From assembly GCF_042686195.1 (NCBI RefSeq), contig NZ_JBHUOQ010000001.1:186001-250000 (forward strand): a stretch of DNA of 64,000 nucleotides, written 5' to 3'. Positions 25,593 to 33,911 of this stretch are shown here, piece by piece; the first letter of the stretch is position 1; the number at the start of each line of letters is the position of its first letter. This DNA comes from Corticicoccus populi (GTDB lineage: Bacteria > Bacillota > Bacilli > Staphylococcales > Salinicoccaceae). Under the pieces are notes generated by a model. The model did no database searches. It was not told the DNA's origin and saw nothing but the letters and a program-made list of their open reading frames with translations. The position numbers and the translations under genes were made by a program.

Positions 25593-27008
25593 ATGACGAA
25601 AAGATTTCCAGAGAATTTTTTATGGGGCGGTGCAACCGCTGCCAATCAGTATGAAGGTGCGTATAATGCAGACGGTAAAGGCTTGTCTGTGCAGGATGTC
25701 ACACCGGACGGCGGATTCGGTCAGATTACAGATGGACCGACAGAAGATAATTTAAAGCTTGAAGGTATTGATTTCTACCATCGCTATAAAGAGGACATTA
25801 AGTTGTTTGCAGAAATGGGCTTTAAGGTTTACCGGACATCTATTGCCTGGACACGTATTTTTCCAAATGGTGATGAAACAGAACCGAACGAAGCAGGACT
25901 TGAATTTTACGACAAAGTATTCGATGAATGTCTGAAATACGGTATTGAACCGCTGGTAACGTTATCTCACTACGAGACACCGCTTCATTTATCGAAAGAA
26001 TATGACGGCTGGACAAACAGAAAGTTAATTGATTTCTTTGAAAGATATGCACGTACAGTATTCACACGCTATAAAGATAAAGTGAAGTACTGGCTGACAT
26101 TTAATGAAATTAACTCTGTGCTGCACGCACCGTTTATGAGCGGCGGCATCTGGACAAAACCTGAAGACTTAAGCAAGCAGGATTTATACCAGGCCATTCA
26201 CCATGAACTGGTTGCGAGTGCGAAAGTAACTAAAATCGCACGTGAAATTAATCCGGATTTTGAAATCGGATGTATGGTGATTGCAATGCCGACTTATCCG
26301 ATTACACCGCATCCGGATGATGTGGTTTCAGCATACCATTCAGAGCGTCAGAATTATTTGTTCTCTGATGTACATGTACGTGGGAAATATCCAAACTATG
26401 CGAAAAAAATCTTCCGTGATAATAATGTGGAAATTGAATTTGCAGAAGGCGATGAAGAAATTTTATTGGAAAATACAGTTGATTTTCTGTCATTCAGCTA
26501 CTATATGAGCAGAGTAAGCTCTGCACATCCTGAAAAATATAAAAAAGGCAGAGGCAACATTCTCGGAGGACTGCCGAACCCGCATCTAGAATCTTCAGAG
26601 TGGGGCTGGCAGATTGATCCGCAGGGTCTGTATCTCGCATTAAATGATTTTTATGACCGTTATGAGATACCATTATTCATCGTCGAGAACGGGCTTGGTG
26701 CAGTAGATGAGCTTGTGAAGGATGAAAATGGTGAGTGGACAGTCGAAGATGACTACCGCATTGATTATATGAATGCCCACCTGCAGCAGGTTGGAAGAGC
26801 TGTTGAAGACGGCGTAGATATTATGGGGTACACATCATGGGGCTGTATTGACCTTGTCAGTGCATCCACAGCAGAGCTGTCAAAACGTTACGGCTTTATC
26901 TATGTGGACCGTAATAATGACGGCAGCGGATCATTTGAGCGTTACAAAAAGAAAAGCTTTAACTGGTATAAAGAAGTCATTGAAACTAATGGCGAATCAT
27001 TGAAATAG
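25593..27008 (+). CDS. 6-phospho-beta-glucosidase, glycoside hydrolase family 1
   Basis: A 471-aa GH1 enzyme that cleaves phosphorylated aryl- or cellobiose-type beta-glucosides imported by a PTS. Acid/base E172 is in TFNEIN and nucleophile E365 in IVENGLG. The N-terminal FLWGGATAANQYEGA is the family start. The C-terminal SASTAELSKRYGFIYVD contains the Ser/Lys/Tyr set used by 6-phospho enzymes to hold the phosphate. It is controlled by the RAT/terminator leader. No PTS EII gene is adjacent, so the transporter must be elsewhere. Confidence 0.9.
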   Translation: MTKRFPENFLWGGATAANQYEGAYNADGKGLSVQDVTPDGGFGQITDGPTEDNLKLEGIDFYHRYKEDIKLFAEMGFKVYRTSIAWTRIFPNGDETEPNEAGLEFYDKVFDECLKYGIEPLVTLSHYETPLHLSKEYDGWTNRKLIDFFERYARTVFTRYKDKVKYWLTFNEINSVLHAPFMSGGIWTKPEDLSKQDLYQAIHHELVASAKVTKIAREINPDFEIGCMVIAMPTYPITPHPDDVVSAYHSERQNYLFSDVHVRGKYPNYAKKIFRDNNVEIEFAEGDEEILLENTVDFLSFSYYMSRVSSAHPEKYKKGRGNILGGLPNPHLESSEWGWQIDPQGLYLALNDFYDRYEIPLFIVENGLGAVDELVKDENGEWTVEDDYRIDYMNAHLQQVGRAVEDGVDIMGYTSWGCIDLVSASTAELSKRYGFIYVDRNNDGSGSFERYKKKSFNWYKEVIETNGESLK

Positions 27009-27017
27009 TAAGTGAGG

Positions 27018-27050
27018 AAGAAGCGGTGTCTATAGAGACCCGCTTCTTTT
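27018..27050 (+). terminator. Terminator after the beta-glucosidase
   Basis: Stem AAGAAGCGG..GTCT / AGAC..CCGCTTCTT followed by a T-run, 10 nt after the stop. Confidence 0.88.
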
Positions 27051-27249
27051 ATTACATAATCACCAGTGGGAGCAGCTGCTTTGTTGCCTACTGAACAAGT
27101 TTCCTACTTGCATCATACTCACGGATTCTTAAAGGATTTCTTATCTTTTATGATTTTTTCGGCGGTGAATGCATTAAATTCTTTGAACAATATTAATTGA
27201 TTTCCCATGTAATCTTCTCTGAGCTGATTCCGAATATATTCTTGAATCT

Positions 27250-27740
27250 GTTTTTATTGCGGATACTTTGCCGACTAATACCCACGAATTTGATAATTAT
27301 GTGAATCAAGCACTGCTCACATCATTTTCGGACGGGGTGAACTCGCAAGACCATTCAGCAACAAAATCAATTACATGACAATATTCGTAAAGAAATTCAA
27401 GATAGCACCATTACTAAAACCGTGAATGCTGAAAAGCAAGCCTGATATATGGAAAGTAATCAATCATTTGAAAAATATCGTAAAAAGCTATCATAGGGCG
27501 GTAGATATGGACCAAGTTATGTAACCATATCCCATGAAGAAGCTCAAGATTTGGTGAATCGATACGCAGGTACAGAAAGTATAAAATTGACAAGAAGTAA
27601 TACTTTTGCAAATAGAGAATTAATCACACATCGTAATGGTAAAATAGGGTATTATATAAGTGAGGATGGTGAAGGATTTTCACAAATGTATTCGATATTC
27701 TAAAACGGGCACAAGTATATTCCTGGCGAAAGGAGATTGA
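27250..27740 (+). pseudogene. Remnant of a polymorphic-toxin-like (Ntox50-like) C-terminus, broken by stops and frameshifts
   Basis: Protein-like segments can be followed across frames: 'TNTHEFDNYVNQALLTSFS' at 27250-27349, a second frame from 27350 reading TIQQQNQLHDNIRKE, then after stops at 27443 and 27494 'YGPSYVTISHEEAQDLVNRYAG' and 'GYYISEDGEGFSQ', with a last frame change near 27695 into RYSKTGTS...KGD-stop. From memory this resembles the C-terminal toxin 50 segment on staphylococcal phage minor-head or toxin proteins; that identity is moderate at best. At least two in-frame stops and two frameshifts make it inactive. The final stop lies 2 nt before the next start, as in coupled toxin-partner genes. 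Nothing else is recognisable in 27051-27249. Confidence 0.5.
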
Positions 27741-27742
27741 CT

Positions 27743-27958
27743 ATGAACTTAGAACAAGTTAAGCCGTATTTAAGCCGAAATGTCAAAGTGTCATTCATAG
27801 ACAATCAGCGCTTAGATGGATATCTTACCAATTATGCGGCTGAATTGGATGATAATGATGCACTTGTTGAAACGGTTATGCTAAAGCCTTTAAATCCACA
27901 AGGCACTTATTATGACTTAAATATAAACGAAATCAAAAGTATTGAATTTCTAAATTAA
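27743..27958 (+). CDS. Small intact gene downstream of the toxin remnant, possible immunity protein
   Basis: A 71-aa acidic, beta-rich protein ('KVSFIDNQRLDGYLTNYAA' then 'INEIKSIEF'), resembling a small Sm/SH3-like barrel. A strong AAGGAGAT lies 8 nt before the ATG. The stop of the broken toxin frame precedes the ATG by two bases, and a terminator follows. Intact while its upstream partner is dead, which fits an orphan immunity gene, but a phage structural accessory is equally possible. No homologous family can be named. Confidence 0.6.
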   Translation: MNLEQVKPYLSRNVKVSFIDNQRLDGYLTNYAAELDDNDALVETVMLKPLNPQGTYYDLNINEIKSIEFLN

Positions 27959-27994
27959 GCACTTCCCTTAAAGTAATGAGATGAGTGCTTTTTG
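27957..27994 (+). terminator. Terminator after the possible immunity gene
   Basis: Stem AAGCACT / AGTGCTT followed by a T-run; it overlaps the stop codon. Confidence 0.75.
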
Positions 27995-28029
27995 TATGCA
28001 TAAATTTATTTGTCTTTAGCCAATAGACA

Positions 28030-28303
28030 TTATAAACAGGGCTTTTTATTATGCCTATCTATGGCTTTGTATATAAAAGACAATTACCCATGGGTGGAAA
28101 ATAACATGACTGAAGCACTAGAAAACAATTACCTTTTAATCTGCAGTTCTTTGCAGAGGGGGGACGAATCAGACCAGGCTGATGATAATTCTGGAGATGA
28201 CAATAACACTCAGGATAACGACGATAACCAAAAAGTGCAGTGTATTTGTTTATAATAATGGCAAAAAGGCAATCGGTAAAAATGATACGAAGAAACCGCC
28301 TAA
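28030..28303 (+). other. Degraded coding-like sequence, Asp/Asn-rich
   Basis: A frame covering 28010-28255 has an Asp/Asn/Gln-rich run (GDESDQADDNSGDDNN) that ends abruptly. Another frame from 28230 continues with a basic Lys/Pro-rich stretch (NGKKAIGKNDTKKPPKN). Neither has a ribosome binding site or sensible N-terminus. Together they look like one gene split by a frameshift near 28235, but no family is recognised and it may be chance. Confidence 0.3.
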
Positions 28304-28872
28304 AAATCTGGCAACACCGAAACCGAAAGAGTATACGGTGCAGCAGAGATACACTATAATGAACTTTTTATTAGTGATGAATATATTTTAAAGTTAGAAC
28401 CACTAATTGACGAAAAATTTTACCAGAGAATAAAAGCGAAAACTAAAACAAAATTTGAAGTATCAATTTTATTAAATAGCGGCATTTCTGAAGCCACCGA
28501 TAAAAAAGGAATTTTCTTTAGAAATTATGAAGCTGCCAAATCAATGAATGCTATTAGGACAGTTTTACATTTTCAATGGGTCACGTTAAAAGTGAAGCTT
28601 TAGAAGATTCTGATTCTAACCAATTAATAGAGGATATAGTAAATAATCAGGATATTATTCCGAAAGCTAATGTGTCTTTTAAAGAACAAATGGACTCAAA
28701 GGCTGAATTAGCTGATTTATTGAAAATGAAAATGAACAGTATTGTGGACTTTGACATTCCAGAAAGAGCTACTTTAAGGGAAGATGCTATTCTAAATAAA
28801 ATACGTTTTAATTATGAGGATGAATTTAAAGAGAGGATAAATAATTTTTTTAAAGTTTACGGGAGGAGATGA
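28304..28872 (+). pseudogene. 5'-truncated and frameshifted gene of unknown function
   Basis: The frame open from 28304 to the stop at 28601 has no start codon and reads like real protein (KLEPLIDEKFYQRIKAKTK, FEVSILLNSG). A +1 shift near 28573 joins it smoothly to the frame at 28576-28872 (MGHVKSEALEDSDSNQ to the end). The joined product would have about 185 residues, soluble, acidic and helical. Its last codons overlap the next ATG (ATGA). The 28576 ATG could make a 98-aa product, but has no ribosome binding site. High AT content compared with the flanks suggests foreign origin. Family not recognised. Confidence 0.5.
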
Positions 28873-29321
28873 ATATTATTAGATATATTTTTATAGGAAT
28901 AGTATTCACTTTTATTTTATTTTTAGGTTGGAATATATTTCATTCGGATAATAAAATACAAATGCAAATTTTAAGTCATTTTATTAACATAGATATCACT
29001 ATAATAGGTTTTTTAATTACTTTAATTGGGATAATTGCAGCATTAAGAAATGTAAAACTTGTGGACGATTACATGAAAGATCATGGTAGTAATTTCAAAA
29101 ATATATTATCTGTCACTATATCCTCTGGAATGCTCACTATCATACTTGTACTATTAATAATTAGTTCAATTTATGCCTGTATTAATATATTTCTTTTAAT
29201 CGGAATTTTAATTTTACAAGCAATTTTTTTTATAAGCTGTATGTTTATTATAATGAACATGTTGGATATGATTTTTAAAAAAACTGATGAACCGATAGAT
29301 GACAAAGAGGTTTATAAATAA
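28869..29321 (+). CDS. Four-TM membrane protein of unknown function, coupled to the broken upstream gene
   Basis: A 150-aa protein with TM helices at about residues 4-23, 35-58, 78-100 and 101-125, and a short charged tail. RBS GGGAGGAG lies 0-5 nt before the ATG and the start overlaps the upstream stop, so the two are a translationally coupled pair. AT-rich. The pairing of a soluble protein with a small membrane protein is common among toxin/defence units, but nothing in the sequence proves this. The gene itself looks intact and ends at a terminator. Confidence 0.6.
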   Translation: MNIIRYIFIGIVFTFILFLGWNIFHSDNKIQMQILSHFINIDITIIGFLITLIGIIAALRNVKLVDDYMKDHGSNFKNILSVTISSGMLTIILVLLIISSIYACINIFLLIGILILQAIFFISCMFIIMNMLDMIFKKTDEPIDDKEVYK

Positions 29322-29384
29322 AGTTGAACGGGGTTTGAGGTTTGAAAATTACAAGAAATACTTTCTCAAATGGTTATCCCTATA

Positions 29385-29417
29385 AAAAGATTAGCCGGTT
29401 AGGGCTGGTCTTTTTTT
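29385..29417 (+). terminator. Terminator after the membrane protein
   Basis: Stem AGATTAGCC / GGCTGGTCT (two G-U pairs) followed by seven T. The rest of 29418-29576 is AT-rich and I see no gene in it. Confidence 0.85.
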
Positions 29418-29576
29418 GACTTCTTGATAGAGTTATGATAACTCCTCAGGATTTTTCAAAATTATATGTAACTCTTACCCAAACACTTGTTTTAAAATTT
29501 TAATAATGAGCCCCAAAACTGCTCCAACACAGATTTTAATAGATGTTTTTAAAGCTAGCTAAAACACCACATAAGA

Positions 29577-29616
29577 AAAGGCTTAAAACCATTGATATCA
29601 GTGGTTTTAAGCCTTT
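29577..29616 (-). terminator. Terminator of rpsD
   Basis: Perfect 15-bp stem AAAGGCTTAAAACCA / TGGTTTTAAGCCTTT with a 10-nt loop, 20 nt after the rpsD stop on the minus strand. Confidence 0.92.
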
Positions 29617-29635
29617 AGAATAAGATAAATATTTA

Positions 29636-30238
29636 TTATCTTGAGTAGTACTCAACGATAAGCTGTTCGTTGATTTCAGCTGGTAATTCTGAACGTTCTG
29701 GAAGACGTACGAAAGTACCTTCTAATTTTTCTTCATCGAAAGTGAGGTAATCTGGTACAAAGTTGTTGTACTCGATTGCTTCTTTAACGATGTCAAGGTT
29801 ACGTGATTTTTCACGAAGACCAATCACTTGTCCTGCTTTTAGAGAGTAGGACGGGATGTCTACACGTTTACCGTCAACAGTAACGTGACCGTGGTTTACT
29901 AACTGACGCGCCTGACGACGAGTTCTAGCAAGACCTAATTGGTATACAACCGCATCAAGACGTGAAGCAAGTAAAGTCATGAAGTTTTCACCATGAACAC
30001 CTTTGATTTTACCAGCGCGGTCGAAGATTGTACGGAATTGACGTTCGTTAATACCATACATGTAACGTAATTTTTGTTTCTCCTGAAGCTGTTGACCGTA
30101 CTCAGAAAGTTTCTTTCTTTGAGTAGGACCGTGGTCTCCTGGGACATACGGACGACGTTCTAATTCTTTACCAGTACCTGTTAATGAGATACCTAAACGA
30201 CGTGATTTTTTCCAAATTGAACCTGTAAATCGAGCCAT
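29636..30238 (-). CDS. rpsD: 30S ribosomal protein S4
   Basis: A 200-aa primary 16S rRNA-binding protein of the small subunit that organises the 5' domain and decoding fidelity. 'MARFTGSIWKKSRRLGISL' is the standard Gram-positive N-terminus; the S4 RNA-binding domain at about 92-155 contains RRQARQLVNHGHVTVDG. It lacks the zinc-binding Cys cluster of C+ forms. Monocistronic, with a strong promoter, a long leader and its own terminator. In Bacillus S4 represses its own translation through such a leader. Confidence 0.98.
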   Translation of the reverse strand: MARFTGSIWKKSRRLGISLTGTGKELERRPYVPGDHGPTQRKKLSEYGQQLQEKQKLRYMYGINERQFRTIFDRAGKIKGVHGENFMTLLASRLDAVVYQLGLARTRRQARQLVNHGHVTVDGKRVDIPSYSLKAGQVIGLREKSRNLDIVKEAIEYNNFVPDYLTFDEEKLEGTFVRLPERSELPAEINEQLIVEYYSR

Positions 30239-30422
30239 TTTGACTCCTCCTTATTGCTTGTTTAATTTATGCAATAAACATCTTAAGGACGCAACCGCTC
30301 ATACGGGTATGCAATTTAAAGTGCCTTCGCCTCATAGCATTGGTTACACAGCACACCAACTTTTGGGAATTACATACTTACATATAATGATTGTTAGCTA
30401 CTTAATCCGTTCATTTACACAA
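30239..30422 (-). promoter_or_regulatory. Long 5' leader of rpsD, candidate S4 autoregulatory RNA
   Basis: About 180 nt lie between the predicted start of transcription (about 30422) and the rpsD ATG. The leader has GC-rich blocks with several short self-complementary arms and a Shine-Dalgarno AAGGAGGAG at its end, and holds no gene. S4 leaders that bind S4 are known in Bacillaceae. I did not verify the fold, so the assignment rests on position and length. Confidence 0.5.
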
Positions 30423-30428
30423 TAATTC

Positions 30429-30457
30429 ATAATACACGTTCATGGAGCAGTTGTCAA
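30429..30457 (-). promoter_or_regulatory. Strong rpsD promoter
   Basis: On the minus strand TTGACA (30452-30457), a 17-nt spacer and TATTAT (30429-30434), a near-consensus sigma-A promoter. It sits just past the stop of the fRMsr gene. Confidence 0.85.
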
Positions 30458-30463
30458 TCGAAT

Positions 30464-30934
30464 TTACAAATGTTTCTTAAGGACTTCAACGAATTCTGCC
30501 AGTCCTTCTTCGTCAGAGGCAGTAAATCTGTTGTAGAGAGGAGAATCAATGTCAAGAACGCCTATTGGAAGATTGTCTTTATAAATCGGTATGACAATTT
30601 CAGAGTTTGAAGCGGCGTCACATGCAATGTGTCCCGGGAACGTGTGGACATCTTCAATCCTGAGTATTTCCTGATTTTTGAATGAAGTACCGCATACACC
30701 GGAGCCGTTATCAATTCTGACACAGGCCGGCAGACCCTGAAACGGGCCGAGAACCAGCTGATCTGTACGGGCTTCATACAGATAGAAGCCGACCCAATTC
30801 ACATTATCCAAAAAATAATTCAGAAGACTGGAAGCATTTGAAAGATTTGCGGTTTTATTTGTTTCTTCATCTAATAGACTGTCGAGCATTTGATTTAACT
30901 GCTTATAATCTGTAATCTTAATATCATTAAACAT
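30464..30934 (-). CDS. Free methionine-(R)-sulfoxide reductase (GAF domain)
   Basis: A 156-aa single GAF domain enzyme that reduces free Met-R-sulfoxide using thioredoxin. All three family cysteines are there: C71 (GLPACVRI), C81 (SGVCGTS) and C105 (HIACDAAS). 'WVGFYLY' near residue 47 is characteristic. The start was placed at the ATG at 30934, preceded by AGGTGA, rather than a GTG three codons before. Located between ezrA and rpsD as in Staphylococcus. Confidence 0.9.
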   Translation of the reverse strand: MFNDIKITDYKQLNQMLDSLLDEETNKTANLSNASSLLNYFLDNVNWVGFYLYEARTDQLVLGPFQGLPACVRIDNGSGVCGTSFKNQEILRIEDVHTFPGHIACDAASNSEIVIPIYKDNLPIGVLDIDSPLYNRFTASDEEGLAEFVEVLKKHL

Positions 30935-31037
30935 GGAAATCACCTATGAATTTAGAATATTGATAAATTATACAGTTAAGTGTTTTTTGTTTCAACATTT
31001 TGAGCTATAATGAAGTATATGTTTAGGAGGTAGCTGT

Positions 31038-32729
31038 ATGTGGGTCTATATACTTATTGCGTTGATTGTCATCGCCGCCGTGTTAACGGGCATTTTATTA
31101 TATATGCGGAATACGCGTAAAGATATTATTAAAGAGCAGCATGAACGACTGGAACAGGTAAAATCTTTACCGTTTCAAGATATGTTAGTTAAGGTGAAAT
31201 CATACAATCTCCACGGAGAAGTGGATTCCTTATATAAAGGATGGCAGTCGGAATGGCAGACTGTAATTACTTCTGAGATTGATAAAGCAAGTGAACATTT
31301 AAATACAGCTACGGAAGTGCTTGAAAAATTTAAGTTTAATGAAGCAGAATCCCACGTAAATCAGGCGAAGGCACAGATGGATGTGTGTGAAGAAAAGTAC
31401 GACAGTCTGTCAAAAGAAGTGAATGGACTGATTAAGGATACTGAGACTTCTGAGCAGGAATTTTCAGAATCTGAACGCCTTGTCCGTGAAGCGAGGAGAG
31501 ATATTCTTGCGAGCGGTCATAAATACGGGGATGCGAGCATACCGCTTGAGGATCTGGTTGAGAGCTATGAGCCTGAACTGAAACAGTATTCTGTTCTAGT
31601 GAATAACGGGGACTATGTTTCAGCGAATCATCATATGAGTGAGATTCATGATGAGCTGGTGACTTTAAAAGAAAACATGGATGAAATTCCGCTGTTAATT
31701 AAAGATGTTCAAAAAGATCTGCCGCAGGCATTCCAGGATATCAGATTCGGATGCAGAGACTTGAAAGCGGACGGGTATGACCTTGAGCACGTTAAAGTAG
31801 AAGGCAGACTGTCGACGCTTAAAGGGAAGTTAAATCTGGTTGAGCCTTTAATCGCACGACTGGATCTTGATGAAGCAAGAGCAATCATTAATGATATCAA
31901 CGACCAGCTCGATGATATGTATGAATTGATTGAGCATGAAGTGAAAGCAAAACAGCAGGTGGATAGTAGTAAAGATTCAATTACGGACCAGCTGTTTAAT
32001 GCGAAAGATTTAAATTATACACTGCGTACAGAAATTGATTATCTGAAAGGTTATTTCCATATTAACGAGGCGGATGTTCACACGGTTCACAAATATGAAA
32101 ATGAAATCGAGAACTTAATTGATGTATACGATGAAATTATGACAGAAACATCTAAAATGTCTGTAAGATTCAGTGAAGTGCTCCACAACTTAAATTATAT
32201 TAAAGAACATATCGGCTCTATTTATAATGAACAGGCGGACATTCAGGAACACTTAATCAACCTGCGGGAAGATGAAAGTGAAGCCCGTGAAAATGCCCAG
32301 TATGTTCTTGATAAAAAGGAAACTGTATACCGCAGTCTGATGAGTTCGAACTTGACTGCTGTTCCGGAACGGTTTATTGTAATGAAAAACGAACTGGATA
32401 TTGATATTCAGGAAATTCATAAATACTTTAAACGCAGGCCGCTGAACATTCAGTATCTTAAGGATAAGGTCGGTCAGACTGTTATACTGATGAATAAGTT
32501 TGAGCAGGATGCTTACGAAATTCTGCATGAATCAGAGCTTACGGAACTGATGATTCAGTACAGTAACAGATACCGTCGTGATGACCCGGATTTCAATGAA
32601 AAATTGAATGAGGCAGAACGTTTATTTAAGGAAAACCGCTACAAGCGGGCACTGGATATTGTCAGGGATGCACTGAATAAAGTTGAGCCCGGTGCAGCAG
32701 AGCGGATTGAAGATGAATTTGATAAATAA
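31038..32729 (+). CDS. ezrA: Septation ring formation regulator EzrA
   Basis: A 563-aa membrane-anchored regulator of FtsZ ring assembly. One N-terminal TM (about residues 4-22) puts the N-terminus outside; the rest is cytoplasmic and almost wholly helical, made of spectrin-like repeats that form an arch. The conserved QNR-type patch near residue 515 reads 'IQYSNRYRRDDPDF'. Length matches the family (about 562-570). Followed by a terminator, then iscS. Confidence 0.96.
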   Translation: MWVYILIALIVIAAVLTGILLYMRNTRKDIIKEQHERLEQVKSLPFQDMLVKVKSYNLHGEVDSLYKGWQSEWQTVITSEIDKASEHLNTATEVLEKFKFNEAESHVNQAKAQMDVCEEKYDSLSKEVNGLIKDTETSEQEFSESERLVREARRDILASGHKYGDASIPLEDLVESYEPELKQYSVLVNNGDYVSANHHMSEIHDELVTLKENMDEIPLLIKDVQKDLPQAFQDIRFGCRDLKADGYDLEHVKVEGRLSTLKGKLNLVEPLIARLDLDEARAIINDINDQLDDMYELIEHEVKAKQQVDSSKDSITDQLFNAKDLNYTLRTEIDYLKGYFHINEADVHTVHKYENEIENLIDVYDEIMTETSKMSVRFSEVLHNLNYIKEHIGSIYNEQADIQEHLINLREDESEARENAQYVLDKKETVYRSLMSSNLTAVPERFIVMKNELDIDIQEIHKYFKRRPLNIQYLKDKVGQTVILMNKFEQDAYEILHESELTELMIQYSNRYRRDDPDFNEKLNEAERLFKENRYKRALDIVRDALNKVEPGAAERIEDEFDK

Positions 32730-32734
32730 AAGAC

Positions 32735-32768
32735 TGAGGCTTAGAGTAGAAATACTCTAAGTCCTTTT
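32735..32768 (+). terminator. Terminator between ezrA and the cysteine desulfurase
   Basis: Stem AGGCTTAGAGT / ACTCTAAGTCCT with a short loop and a T-run. Confidence 0.8.
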
Positions 32769-32786
32769 ATGTGGAAGGAGATTAAA

Positions 32787-33911
32787 ATGATTTACCTGGA
32801 TAATGCAGCAACGACAAAACCGGACCGGAGTGTGATGGAGACATTTCAGAAGGTGAGTGAGGATTATTTTTATAATACTGCGAGTATTCATCAGGCAGGC
32901 AGGAAAGCAGAAGCACTGCTTGAAGCATCACGCAGGCAGATTAAAGCACTTTTGAAGGTGGAACATTATGACTGTGTGTTCACATCAGGTGCCACAGAGA
33001 GTAATAATATAGCGATTCAAAGTGTGCTGGAGATGAAAAAAGCATTCGGCCGGACAGTACTTGTAAGTGAGCTGGAGCATCCAAGTGTGATTAATGTACT
33101 TGAGGAGATGCGCGGTGAATTTAATGTACAGTTCATAAAAACCACACGGGACGGTAAAGTCGATACGACGCACTTAAAAGAATTAATGACTAATGATGTC
33201 ATATTCGTAACAGTCATGGCTGTCAATAATATCACCGGCAGTGTTCAGCCACTCGATGAAATTAAAGCTGTCCTCGCTGATTATCCGAAAGCCCATTTCC
33301 ACACAGATGCGACACAGGCTGTCGGTAAAATCAATATTAACTATGACGGGATTGATACGTTCAGTATTTCAGCCCATAAATTTTATGGCGTAAAAGGTAT
33401 CGGCGCGTTGTTTATGAAAAATATTAAAAATGTGAAGCCGGTATTATTCGGCGGCGGTCACGAATCAAATATCAGAAGCGGCACAGTGAACCTGCCGGGT
33501 GTAACAGCGATGGCAAAAGCCTTAAGAATCGCGGAAGAAACAAGAGATGTTACATATCAAAATCTTTTAAGTTATAATGATAAGATTAGAAAAGAAATGT
33601 TGAATTTAACATCTGTTGAGATGCAGCCGAATGATGTCCCTCATATTTTAAATATGTCCTTTAAAGGTGCGAAAGGCGAGGTTGTGGTCAATGCATTGTC
33701 AGAACGGGGAATTATGGTTTCAACAACCAGTGCATGTGCTTCGAAGCGTCATTCTTTAAATGAAACACTGCTTGCGATGAAAGAAAGTCAGGATGTCATC
33801 GAAGGGAGTATTAGAATTTCATTTTCAAAAGATACTGACGAAGGAGAGACGGATCGTTTAATTGAAGCGTTAAAATCAGTTCATGAAGAATTAGGAGATG
33901 TATTAGTATGA
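32787..33911 (+). CDS. Cysteine desulfurase (NifS/IscS-like)
   Basis: A 374-aa PLP enzyme that frees sulfur from cysteine. The PLP lysine is K198 in SISAHKFYG, and C317 in TTSACASKRH is the persulfide Cys on the mobile loop. The short active-site loop and adjacency to thiI show it as the dedicated sulfur donor for tRNA 4-thiouridine (the NifZ-ThiI pair of Bacillus), not the SUF enzyme. The ATG at 32787 has GGAAGGAG 7 nt upstream. It overlaps thiI by 4 nt. Confidence 0.92.
   Translation: MIYLDNAATTKPDRSVMETFQKVSEDYFYNTASIHQAGRKAEALLEASRRQIKALLKVEHYDCVFTSGATESNNIAIQSVLEMKKAFGRTVLVSELEHPSVINVLEEMRGEFNVQFIKTTRDGKVDTTHLKELMTNDVIFVTVMAVNNITGSVQPLDEIKAVLADYPKAHFHTDATQAVGKININYDGIDTFSISAHKFYGVKGIGALFMKNIKNVKPVLFGGGHESNIRSGTVNLPGVTAMAKALRIAEETRDVTYQNLLSYNDKIRKEMLNLTSVEMQPNDVPHILNMSFKGAKGEVVVNALSERGIMVSTTSACASKRHSLNETLLAMKESQDVIEGSIRISFSKDTDEGETDRLIEALKSVHEELGDVLV

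Noticed and set aside
28010..28255. 81-codon frame with Asp/Asn-rich end as an intact gene
   Set aside because: No ribosome binding site and an abrupt change of composition; treated only as degraded sequence.
27051..29600. Intact prophage or insertion sequence
   Set aside because: No integrase, transposase, terminal repeats or phage structural genes can be read; only remnants are present.
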